Notes under the pieces: model-generated
What the model saw: only the letters and a program-made list of their open reading frames with translations
What the model was told of the DNA's origin: nothing
Databases searched by the model: none
Part shown: one piece after another, positions 1 through 4,538 of the stretch
How the letters are laid out: each line of letters starts with the position of its first letter
Position numbering within the stretch: the stretch's first letter is position 1
Assembly (NCBI GenBank): GCA_030613445.1
Contig: JAUWLY010000208.1
Span: 1-5,542 of the forward strand
Reading direction: 5' to 3'
Length of the DNA stretch: 5,542 nt
Source: Candidatus Stahliibacteriota bacterium
Lineage (GTDB): Bacteria; Hydrothermota; Tepidihabitantia; SM23-42
Program-made: the position numbers and the translations under genes

Positions 1-210
1 AATGGCATCGCCATTAGCGCTCACTGCAATGCTCTTTCCTCCTGACCACATGATTGCCCAGATATCACCCACTGGTGCAACCAACACCCTATCCCAAGCT
101 GGGGGTGAAGATGGTTTGTAATTAGTTTCACCATCGATATAATCAATGTTGGGCGGTAAATGAGCAAAACATAAAACAACCATTACAAGCAAAATACCAC
201 ATTTCTTCAT
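1..210 (-). CDS. Secreted protein, N-terminal part only (runs off the window)
   Basis: An open frame of 70 codons starts at ATG 208-210 and continues past the window edge. The start is well supported: GGAGG lies 5 nt upstream and a near-consensus promoter lies further upstream. The N-terminus MKKCGILLVMVVLCFAHLPP is a typical signal peptide: two lysines, then a hydrophobic stretch to about residue 16. Because of the Cys at position 4 rather than at the end of the hydrophobic stretch, this does not look like a lipoprotein. The mature start, about residues 43-70, contains GDIWAIMWSGGKSIAVS, which resembles the GDIWAARV repeat of the protein encoded at 2041-3456. It may therefore be another repeat-built beta-propeller surface protein. 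The family cannot be named from 70 residues. The frame is open and the start signals are strong, so it is very likely a real gene. Confidence 0.8.
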   Translation of the reverse strand, partial: MKKCGILLVMVVLCFAHLPPNIDYIDGETNYKPSSPPAWDRVLVAPVGDIWAIMWSGGKSIAVSANGDAI

Positions 211-215
211 ATAAT

Positions 216-220
216 CCTCC
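216..220 (-). promoter_or_regulatory. Ribosome binding site of the gene at 210
   Basis: Read on the minus strand this is AAGGAGG, 5 nt before the ATG at 210. It fixes the start of the partial secreted-protein gene. Confidence 0.8.
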
Positions 221-257
221 TTGCACAAAATCGTGGCATTATTATACTTCTATAATA

Positions 258-285
258 ATTATAACAATAAATAATTTGTTGTCAA
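258..285 (-). promoter_or_regulatory. Sigma-70-type promoter for the gene at 210
   Basis: On the minus strand a perfect TTGACA (280-285) and a perfect TATAAT (258-263) are separated by 16 bp. The predicted transcription start is near 251, giving a leader of about 40 nt before the ATG at 210. The surrounding DNA (241-280) is almost pure A/T. The promoter lies downstream of the stop codon at 338, so the gene at 210 has its own transcription start. No hairpin with a T-run was seen between 338 and this promoter, so readthrough from upstream genes also remains possible. Confidence 0.75.
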
Positions 286-337
286 GGTGCGATTTCCTGA
301 CTCCTCCACTTTTTGAACAATCCCTATGCTCTTATTG

Positions 338-1483
338 CTACTCTATTTTTAGCACCTTCTTACAAAATGTCTCGCCTGAATCGAGATTTTTAATTCTTAT
401 AAAGTAGACCCCATCAGAAACAATCCTTCCATTCTCATCATCACCATGCCAGGATAAAAGCGAAGGGCGTTGGGCGTCGAGCGTAAGGTGAGAAAAAGAT
501 TTAACTAATCTTCCGCTCACATCGTAGATACAAATGTAGGGCAAACCTTCAGGTTTGCTTTTTGCAAGGCTAAAGCCTTGTCCTACATTTTGTATTATGT
601 ATCTGATGGTTGTCTTTTCTCGAAACGGATTCGGCTGAACTTGTAATCCGTATCTTGCCTCTTGTATCTGGCTTCTTGTCTCTTCTATCGCACCAGGATC
701 ATATTCATAAATTCGCGTTTCATTGTTGCCTGAAATTACAATTTCAGCTAAACCATTATTGTCAATGTCATAAATTCTAACATTTGAGCCACCTGTATGA
801 CCAGGCAGTGTGTCCCACACATAAAATGAATCATTGCCTGCAGACTTGATAATATAAATATTCTGACAGCCCTCAAGCACAATCTCTGGGATACTGTCTC
901 CATCCACATCACCTGCCTCAGAATAACCACCATAATAATCACCACCAGGAAAATTAAAGGTTTTAATTATTTCATATGTATTATCTGCAACCGCCTCAAA
1001 AATAAAGGCATCGATTGTGCCATAAACCCAAAACCCCTTTACCACAAACTCCATCTTACCATCCTGGTCTGCATCAGACACGGAAAAACAGTCTTTGATA
1101 TTGACGGTAGCGAGTTGTTCAATATGAGTCTCCACATACGAATTATCCCCATTACATTCATAGACTGCATACCAACCACTAAGGTTTCCGAAAATGAACT
1201 CATTTGCATTATCACCATCAAAATCACCGAACGCAAAGGTAGAACTACTGGAAAAAGGAGGATATCCTGTGAATATAAGTTCATATATATTATCACCAAT
1301 GGACTCAAAAATATTAAAATCTGTGGCGCCATTACCATTGCCATCCACTATCTCTGGAATTCCGTCTTCATCGATATCAAAAACACATACAGGTATAACT
1401 AAAGGAAATCCTATTGTATCCCGCCACACCTCCTGGGTAGGATAGGAAAAAGAATCAGGGGATTCAGCAATAGAAATAACCAT
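338..1483 (-). CDS. C-terminal fragment of the interrupted FG-GAP protein with sorting domain
   Basis: The open frame after the TGA extends from 1600 to 338; the first internal ATG is at 1481-1483, giving 381 residues. No ribosome site precedes that ATG. It begins inside the second blade, so independent translation is unlikely, and a product started there would lack a signal peptide. It carries five complete blades (loops starting at local residues 36, 87, 137, 192 and 239), a linker rich in Q, E and R, and the C-terminal domain with PNPF at local 284-287. That domain holds an unusual extra stretch, GQGFSLAKSKPEGLPY, encoded by a 59-bp palindromic repeat. The last beta strand ends in KKVLKIE, as is usual for such tails. 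Confidence 0.65.
   Translation of the reverse strand: MVISIAESPDSFSYPTQEVWRDTIGFPLVIPVCVFDIDEDGIPEIVDGNGNGATDFNIFESIGDNIYELIFTGYPPFSSSSTFAFGDFDGDNANEFIFGNLSGWYAVYECNGDNSYVETHIEQLATVNIKDCFSVSDADQDGKMEFVVKGFWVYGTIDAFIFEAVADNTYEIIKTFNFPGGDYYGGYSEAGDVDGDSIPEIVLEGCQNIYIIKSAGNDSFYVWDTLPGHTGGSNVRIYDIDNNGLAEIVISGNNETRIYEYDPGAIEETRSQIQEARYGLQVQPNPFREKTTIRYIIQNVGQGFSLAKSKPEGLPYICIYDVSGRLVKSFSHLTLDAQRPSLLSWHGDDENGRIVSDGVYFIRIKNLDSGETFCKKVLKIE
465..485. repeat. Heptamer tract, three units of GRGCGTN
   Basis: Three consecutive 7-bp units (465-471, 472-478, 479-485) share the pattern GRGCGTN. The patch is GC-rich in an AT-rich gene. It encodes part of LDAQRP in a loop of the sorting domain, where homologous tails normally have a short turn. 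Confidence 0.55.
532..590. repeat. 59-bp nested palindromic element inside a coding region
   Basis: The outer 9-bp arms AAATGTAGG (532-540) and CCTACATTT (582-590) are perfect inverted repeats. Between them lie two further hairpins: an 8-bp stem with a 2-nt loop at 541-558 (GCAAACCT/AGGTTTGC) and a 7-bp stem with a 2-nt loop at 565-580 (CAAGGCT/AGCCTTG). The whole would fold as a three-stem cloverleaf in DNA or RNA. It is read through in frame as GQGFSLAKSKPEGLPY between the TIRY strand and the IYD strand of the sorting domain, where relatives have a short turn. This resembles the way Rickettsia palindromic elements sit inside proteins. That this one is mobile is inference. Confidence 0.75.
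651..685. repeat. Heptamer tract, five units of GNNTCTK
   Basis: Five consecutive 7-bp units starting at 651, 658, 665, 672 and 679 match GNNTCTT or GNNTCTG. The preceding seven bases (644-650) are a weaker sixth unit. On the coding strand the word is MAGANNC. The tract encodes the Q/E/R-rich linker (about ETRSQIQEARYG) between the propeller and the sorting domain. Confidence 0.6.
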
Positions 1484-1600
1484 TGTTGGGTAACTCTGGG
1501 TTGCACTTGCTTGAATCGCTAAGTCCCATAACCCATCTAAATCAAAATCACCAATATCCCATAAAAGAGGACTGAAAAGATATGAAAACGAATCTACTTC

Positions 1601-1614
1601 TCAGGTATCAGGTA
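1601..1614. repeat. Tandem heptamer TCAGGTA x2 containing the in-frame stop
   Basis: Two perfect copies of TCAGGTA are in tandem. The TGA that interrupts the FG-GAP gene is the reverse complement of the first three bases (1601-1603) of the left copy. It lies in the linker between blades one and two. Confidence 0.55.
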
Positions 1615-1798
1615 AATGTAATTCATAAATATAAACCTTTTGTGAACCTCCATAAGTACGGATAAAAAACTCGTAATTTCCGTCCCGGTCAGTATCGCAT
1701 ACAAGAATCCTCCCGCATTCTCCAATCATCCCAGCAGGAATATACCATTTCTGGACAAAGTTACCAAATAAGAATGGCAACATTAATAGTATTATCAT
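1601..1798 (-). CDS. N-terminal fragment of the interrupted FG-GAP protein
   Basis: This is the part before the in-frame TGA: 65 residues comprising the signal peptide and the first FG-GAP-like blade (DTDRDGNYE at residues 35-43, then YIYEL). The ATG at 1796-1798 is preferred over the ATG at 1826-1828 because GGAGG (1802-1806) lies just before it and the hydrophobic signal sequence begins at once. Starting at 1828 would add a charged decapeptide and place the start inside the hairpin at 1816-1840. If translation ends at the TGA, the product is a secreted single-blade peptide that is unlikely to fold. It is best read as the 5' part of the gene running to 338. Confidence 0.65.
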   Translation of the reverse strand: MIILLMLPFLFGNFVQKWYIPAGMIGECGRILVCDTDRDGNYEFFIRTYGGSQKVYIYELHLPDT

Positions 1799-1801
1799 AT
1801 T

Positions 1802-1806
1802 CCTCC
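1802..1806 (-). promoter_or_regulatory. Ribosome binding site of the FG-GAP gene
   Basis: Reads AAGGAGGA on the minus strand, with GGAGG ending 3 nt before ATG 1798. The spacing is short but the match is strong. It decides the start in favour of 1798. Confidence 0.7.
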
Positions 1807-1815
1807 TTATAGAGA

Positions 1816-1840
1816 GGGTGGGGTACATTACACCCCACCC
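1816..1840 (-). other. GC-rich 9-bp hairpin between two surface-protein genes
   Basis: A perfect 9-bp stem (1816-1824 with 1832-1840, GGGTGGGGT/ACCCCACCC) closes a 7-nt loop. In the minus-strand transcript it lies 12 nt after the stop at 1853 and about 10 nt before the ribosome site at 1802-1806. No run of T follows on either strand, so it is not a standard intrinsic terminator. It could protect the upstream message, act as a processing or attenuation site, or limit translation of the next gene. Confidence 0.6.
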
Positions 1841-1852
1841 TGCCCTTTCATC

Positions 1853-2062
1853 TTATCTCACTTTGAGAACCTTACGAACATCAACCGCACCAGAGTATCG
1901 ATCTTCAAGTCGGATGAAGTAGACCCCATCAGAAACAGATCTCCCATGTATATCGCTTGTATCCCAGGTTAACCTGCTGTTTTCCATGACAAGACCATCA
2001 AAGAGCTGCTTGACCAATCGACCTGCGATATCATATACATTCACACTGAGATTACTCTGCAT
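1853..2062 (-). CDS. Out-of-frame fragment of a FlgD-Ig/Por-type C-terminal sorting domain
   Basis: These 69 residues contain VNVYDIAGRLVKQL, then LTWDTSDIHGRSVSDGVYFIRL and a final RKVLKV strand, closely matching the tail of the neighbouring protein (IYDVSGRLVKSF, GRIVSDGVYFIRI, KKVLKI). It starts in the middle of the domain and has no PNPF strand. ATG 2060-2062 lies within the last codons of the upstream frame, without a ribosome site at a good distance, so it is a displaced gene end and not an independent small gene. It ends with TAA at 1853-1855. A tail domain of this sort is known to direct or anchor exported proteins; alone and without a signal peptide it could not do so. Confidence 0.6.
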   Translation of the reverse strand: MQSNLSVNVYDIAGRLVKQLFDGLVMENSRLTWDTSDIHGRSVSDGVYFIRLEDRYSGAVDVRKVLKVR

Positions 2063-3456
2063 CCGCCAATAATCTCAGGCAAAGTCCAGTCAGTGCCGCC
2101 ATTTGAAGAGTAACGGTAGATCACTTTGTCATGATCAGTATAAACCAAATGTAATTCTCCACTTCTTGGTTTTCGCACTAAATGGCGATTGCCATTATAA
2201 GCCAGAGCCAATGGATCGTCAGTCCAACCTTTGTGCAAAAGGTTTCCCCAGATATCCCAGTTAGAATTACGGAAATCCTGCCAGACAACGAGGATATTCA
2301 GATCATCAAAGGCAACTGAGGGTAATGTCTGATCTCGAGCCGCTTCTGTTATTACAATTTCATCTAATATGGAGTTACCGTCTTGTGAATAATGCCGTCC
2401 ATAGATATTAAAATTACCTGCACGAAAATCCTGCCAAACAACAAAGAAATTTTCATGTTCAGCCATAACCCCAGAGGCAAACTCGCTAATGTCTTCAACA
2501 ACCGCAATCGGTATTTCATTAAGAAGAATTTCACCAGCCTGATTTATGACTGCCCCAAGTACATTATAGAATCCGTCAAAAGGTAAGACCAAATAATTCT
2601 CCAAAACATGATGAGAACAGAAGTAATTTATGCCACTGAATGCAATATCTGGAGGGATAGTATATAATTTAGGAATAAGTTCAGGTGGATACATTGGTGG
2701 TACAGTAGGTTCGCTTGTGTATTCTGCGAATACAGTTCCACCATCTACTACAATGCCATCGGGGGTCACAAATTTGAATTTTATTGCATGCAGTGTATGT
2801 TCTCCAAAAATCCATTGACACCATGGATAAACAACGATAAATCTCTCACCATCAGAAGTAATGGCTGGGAATCCGATGTAGCCATCCTCTTCTTCATAGG
2901 TACCTCCTGCCTGATCAATCAAAATATCTGAGAATAATGGATTTCCATCTCGGTTATAAAGTCTACCTCTTAGATACGATCTTTGTGGAATGCTGATGGT
3001 AGAAACAGTTCCGGTAATTAAGAAGATGTTTCCATTACAGCTAATAGCAGGAAAACACGAGGCTCCGATTTGAATCATAAATGGCTCTACAATTACTGTT
3101 GACCCTTCATAAATTGCACCCCAAATTCCTAAAAAGCGCTCTTCTTCTGCAAGACCGCCCCGAGCGGTCCAGACCACAAACCACCTCTCACCGTCTGTCG
3201 CAACTGCTGGTAAAGTATCTCTCCAATCAGGAAGGTCGGGAGTGTGGATGAAGAATCTCTCTAATACATTACCTTGAAGATCAACTCTTGCTGCCCATAT
3301 ATCACCAAGACTATCGTAAACCACAATATACTCGTTTCCAACAAATGCAACGTCTGGTGCGCCTTGGTTACCTATGCCAGCACAAATTGGAAACTCGTTG
3401 CCATTAGCAAATATGGCCAGCATGGCTATTAAAAATGTTAACGAAATAATTTTCAT
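2041..3456 (-). CDS. Secreted seven-repeat (propeller-like) protein, main frame
   Basis: The frame encodes 471 residues. MKIISLTFLIAMLAIFANG is a clear signal peptide, with likely cleavage after residue 19. Seven repeats of the type P-x-(V/I)-(A/S)-x-(D/G)-x-x-x-F-(V/I)-V-(V/Y)-W...I-x-G-x...(D/G)-G-N begin near residues 34, 83, 136, 197, 269, 328 and 379. The last two contain an identical VVWQDFR. Seven repeats of about 50-70 residues suggest a seven-bladed propeller. Residues 412-466 differ: YNGNRHLVR, LHLVYTDHDKVIYRYSSNGGTDW looks like the first blade of a second, sialidase/BNR-like propeller with an Asp-box (SSNGGTDW), which then stops. The last five residues (CRVISV region) lie in the overlap with the tail frame and are probably not native. 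The start is supported by AGGAGG 5 nt upstream and by a promoter near 3662-3689. Confidence 0.75.
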   Translation of the reverse strand: MKIISLTFLIAMLAIFANGNEFPICAGIGNQGAPDVAFVGNEYIVVYDSLGDIWAARVDLQGNVLERFFIHTPDLPDWRDTLPAVATDGERWFVVWTARGGLAEEERFLGIWGAIYEGSTVIVEPFMIQIGASCFPAISCNGNIFLITGTVSTISIPQRSYLRGRLYNRDGNPLFSDILIDQAGGTYEEEDGYIGFPAITSDGERFIVVYPWCQWIFGEHTLHAIKFKFVTPDGIVVDGGTVFAEYTSEPTVPPMYPPELIPKLYTIPPDIAFSGINYFCSHHVLENYLVLPFDGFYNVLGAVINQAGEILLNEIPIAVVEDISEFASGVMAEHENFFVVWQDFRAGNFNIYGRHYSQDGNSILDEIVITEAARDQTLPSVAFDDLNILVVWQDFRNSNWDIWGNLLHKGWTDDPLALAYNGNRHLVRKPRSGELHLVYTDHDKVIYRYSSNGGTDWTLPEIIGGCRVISV

Positions 3457-3461
3457 TTGTT

Positions 3462-3466
3462 CCTCC
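3462..3466 (-). promoter_or_regulatory. Ribosome binding site of the gene at 3456
   Basis: AGGAGGA on the minus strand, with GGAGG 5 nt before ATG 3456. It confirms that start. Confidence 0.8.
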
Positions 3467-3497
3467 TATGTGCAATTATGTTGCCAATTTTCAATCA

Positions 3498-3536
3498 TGC
3501 CTTGAAGGAATAAGAACAATTTATTCCCTCAAGGCA
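3498..3536 (-). other. 16-bp leader hairpin upstream of the gene at 3456
   Basis: Bases 3521-3536 pair with 3498-3513 around a 7-nt loop. On the minus-strand RNA the stem is 16 continuous pairs with a single G-U, whereas on the plus strand that position would be an A-C mismatch. This suggests the structure matters in the message of the downstream gene. No T-run follows, so it is not an intrinsic terminator. It ends about 30 nt before the ribosome site. Confidence 0.65.
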
Positions 3537-3610
3537 ATTTAGCCGGCAATAACTTCACCTCTTTGAAAATGATAAAGCTTTAGAATCAAACCAGGAAGGG
3601 AAGTATTCAA

Positions 3611-3618
3611 CCCCCCCC
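3611..3618 (-). repeat. Homopolymer tract (G8 on the transcribed strand)
   Basis: Eight C on the plus strand, read as G8 in the leader of the gene at 3456, about 40 nt after the predicted transcription start. G or C tracts of this length are slippery and in other bacteria can switch surface genes, but this one is outside the coding region. Confidence 0.5.
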
Positions 3619-3661
3619 TACATTGATGTCTTCGATTATACAACTCTATACCCATATATTT

Positions 3662-3689
3662 ATTTTAATAAAAATCCATAAGTTGTCAA
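3662..3689 (-). promoter_or_regulatory. Sigma-70-type promoter for the surface-protein genes
   Basis: On the minus strand TTGACA (3684-3689) and TAAAAT (3662-3667) are 16 bp apart. The predicted start near 3655 gives a leader of about 200 nt before ATG 3456. It probably drives the gene at 3456 and, with only 54 nt between genes, the FG-GAP gene at 1798 as well. Confidence 0.65.
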
Positions 3690-3706
3690 GGGGTTAAGTT
3701 AAGATC

Positions 3707-3720
3707 AAGTTAAAAGTTAA
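3707..3720. repeat. Tandem heptamer AAGTTAA x2 upstream of a promoter
   Basis: Two perfect copies of AAGTTAA, with a third copy at 3696-3702 out of phase. The tract lies just upstream of the -35 box at 3684-3689. It could be an operator, an A/T-rich promoter-upstream element, or one of the heptamer tracts seen elsewhere in the window. Confidence 0.45.
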
Positions 3721-3737
3721 ATGAGACTTAGGCTTAT

Positions 3738-3794
3738 GGAATTCACCGGTAGGTGAGTGCTCATAAGTCTGTAGTCGAATTTGACCCCCGCACC
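3738..3794 (+). repeat. 57-bp dispersed repeat, copy A
   Basis: Matches the reverse complement of 5486-5542 at 52 of 57 positions by hand alignment. It contains a small hairpin (TTCACC GGTA GGTGAG at 3742-3757) and the motif GTAGTCGAATTTGACCCCC (3771-3789). The left flank AGACTTAGGCTTATG (3725-3739) can also pair with CATAAGTCT (3762-3770). ATTCACC (3741-3747) and GGTGAAT (3800-3806) form a further 7-bp inverted pair around this copy. It lies between the transglycosylase stop and the promoter at 3662-3689 and contains no gene. Confidence 0.7.
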
Positions 3795-3834
3795 AATAAG
3801 GTGAATATTATGGATTTCGATATTAGGATTTTAA

Positions 3835-4398
3835 CTATTTCGGTCTGTTCGTAAAAAAGGGTGTGCCTTCTTCAGTCAGTGAAAAATAGATAGGGTTCTT
3901 TTTGTCTGCTGCTCCATATCTTGAAATGATATAGTCAACATATTCCATAGTTTCGGGTATTGACGGCACACGATTCAATTTTTTGACTTTTCCTGGGCCC
4001 GCATGATATGCAGCGAGTGTTAACTCAATGTCGCCATCAAATATATCAAAAAGATCACGCAGATATTTTACACCACCCATGATATTATCACGCGGATTAT
4101 ATGGATCTTTAACCCCGAGATTTTCAGCAGTTGCAGGCATTAATTGCATAAGACCAATGGCACCACTTCTCGAAACTGCATTAGGGTTGAACCGAGATTC
4201 CTTTTCAATGACGAGTTTAACCAATTCTTGATCAACACCATAGTGCTGGCAGTAGTGCTTGATAATATGGTTGTATGTAGTACACTCAGTAACCGTGTTG
4301 CTTGTGCCATTACTCTCCACCTGTGGAATATTCGTAATGAGAACATTACCGGTTTCTGTATGCGAAATCATCTGTCCGAAAATGAGGATAAAAATCAT
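3835..4398 (-). CDS. Lytic transglycosylase (SLT domain)
   Basis: A 187-residue protein that cuts the glycan strands of peptidoglycan between MurNAc and GlcNAc, forming 1,6-anhydroMurNAc, in the periplasm. The domain spans about residues 45-160 and has all the family motifs: catalytic Glu67 in E-S-R-F (67-70), GLMQLMP (82-88), N105-I-x-G-G (105-109), AAYHAGPG (129-136) and IPETMEYV (147-154). The size suits a small Slt/MltC-type enzyme without accessory domains. The N-terminus is odd: MIFILIFGQMISH is hydrophobic but short and lacks a positive charge, so export by Sec is not certain. ATG 4398 is the first start after an in-frame TAA at 4417-4419. It has no ribosome site and coincides with the predicted transcription start. 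M10 (4371) is the alternative start. It ends with TAG and has no close downstream partner. Confidence 0.9.
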   Translation of the reverse strand: MIFILIFGQMISHTETGNVLITNIPQVESNGTSNTVTECTTYNHIIKHYCQHYGVDQELVKLVIEKESRFNPNAVSRSGAIGLMQLMPATAENLGVKDPYNPRDNIMGGVKYLRDLFDIFDGDIELTLAAYHAGPGKVKKLNRVPSIPETMEYVDYIISRYGAADKKNPIYFSLTEEGTPFFTNRPK

Positions 4399-4403
4399 AT
4401 TAT

Positions 4404-4431
4404 ATGATACACACGATTATAATCTTGTCAA
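4404..4431 (-). promoter_or_regulatory. Sigma-70-type promoter placing transcription start at the transglycosylase ATG
   Basis: On the minus strand TTGACA (4426-4431) and TATCAT (4404-4409) are 16 bp apart. The expected start, about 7 nt past the -10 box, falls at 4397-4399, on the ATG itself. A second box, TATAAT at 4399-4404, is better in sequence but 21 bp from TTGACA; if used, translation would have to begin at M10. Confidence 0.6.
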
Positions 4432-4484
4432 GATATGAAAAATAAAGGTTCGTATTCATGATTCGTATTCGTATTTTTTTTGAA

Positions 4485-4505
4485 ATTTGGCATTAAGCAT
4501 TTGGA
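4485..4505. repeat. Heptamer tract (ATTTGGC-type words)
   Basis: Three consecutive 7-bp units (4485, 4492, 4499) share ATTNNGN; the first and third differ only in the last base. The word is the same, out of phase, as that at 4539-4566. Just upstream, 4449-4476 holds three overlapping copies of TTCGTAT or near copies. The whole stretch between the cyclase and transglycosylase genes (4432-4551) is noncoding. Confidence 0.45.
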
Positions 4506-4538
4506 TTTCATCCACGCCCATCTCAGATGAACGGGATT

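Larger units (their letters stand above)
338..1798 (-). pseudogene. Secreted seven-repeat FG-GAP/VCBS-like propeller protein with sorting domain, interrupted by TGA
   Basis: A single reading frame runs from ATG 1798 to TAG 338 (487 codons counting the terminal stop) and is broken only by TGA at codon 66. Residues 1-13 form a hydrophobic signal peptide (MIILLMLPFLFGN). Seven calcium-type D-x-D-x-(D/N)-x-x-x-(E/D) loops begin at about residues 35, 84, 141, 192, 242, 297 and 344. Their spacing of 47-57 residues is that of FG-GAP/VCBS blades, so the full product would be a seven-bladed beta-propeller. The first blade is before the TGA and six are after it, with no frame shift between. A linker at about 368-384 leads to a FlgD-Ig/Por-type C-terminal domain (PNPF 389-392, YDVSGRLVK, SDGVYF) that probably directs export or anchoring at the cell surface. 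The TGA may be a nonsense mutation, a sequencing error or a readthrough site. The gene lies 54 nt after the preceding gene and has its own AGGAGG. Confidence 0.75.
1853..3456 (-). pseudogene. Secreted seven-repeat surface protein with C-terminal domain out of frame
   Basis: The main frame starts at ATG 3456 and ends at TGA 2041. A second frame, 1853-2062, overlaps its end and encodes the rest of a FlgD-Ig/Por-type tail, so both belong to one original gene. The main frame encodes a signal peptide, seven related repeats, and one extra sialidase-like blade ending EIIGG. The tail frame joins at about 2060 in the middle of the sorting domain (SNLSVNVYDIAGRLVK). Its expected first strands with a PNPF motif are missing from both frames. 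A simple one-base slip would not remove them, so a deletion that also shifted the frame is more likely. An assembly collapse between similar genes is the other explanation. The role would be in cell-surface binding. Confidence 0.65.

Noticed and set aside
532..590. CRISPR or tRNA-like element
   Set aside because: It is a single unit without spacers, has no anticodon-arm geometry or CCA end, and is in frame within a protein.
1115..1445. Open frames on the plus strand opposite the FG-GAP gene
   Set aside because: No ribosome sites, no recognisable motifs, and composition of antisense shadow. The opposite frame has clear protein repeats.
1601..1603. TGA as a sense codon (Trp or Gly code, or selenocysteine)
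   Set aside because: TGA is the natural end of other frames here (4552, directly followed by TAA), and no convincing SECIS-like hairpin follows 1601. A nonsense mutation or error is simpler.
1826..1828. ATG 1828 as start of the FG-GAP gene
   Set aside because: The ribosome site lies downstream of it, it is within the hairpin stem-loop, and it would put charged residues before the signal peptide.
2392..2818. Short plus-strand open frames opposite the seven-repeat surface gene
   Set aside because: They lie wholly antisense to a frame with signal peptide and repeats, and lack start signals.
3498..3536. Terminator hairpin
   Set aside because: No T-run follows on either strand, and it lies in the leader of the gene at 3456 rather than after a gene.
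4144..4407. Plus-strand and alternative minus-strand frames across the transglycosylase
   Set aside because: The SLT frame contains every catalytic motif; the others have none.
4471..4481. Intrinsic terminator at the T8 run (4474-4481)
   Set aside because: The run is on the plus strand, where no gene ends, and no GC stem precedes it. On the minus strand it reads as A8.
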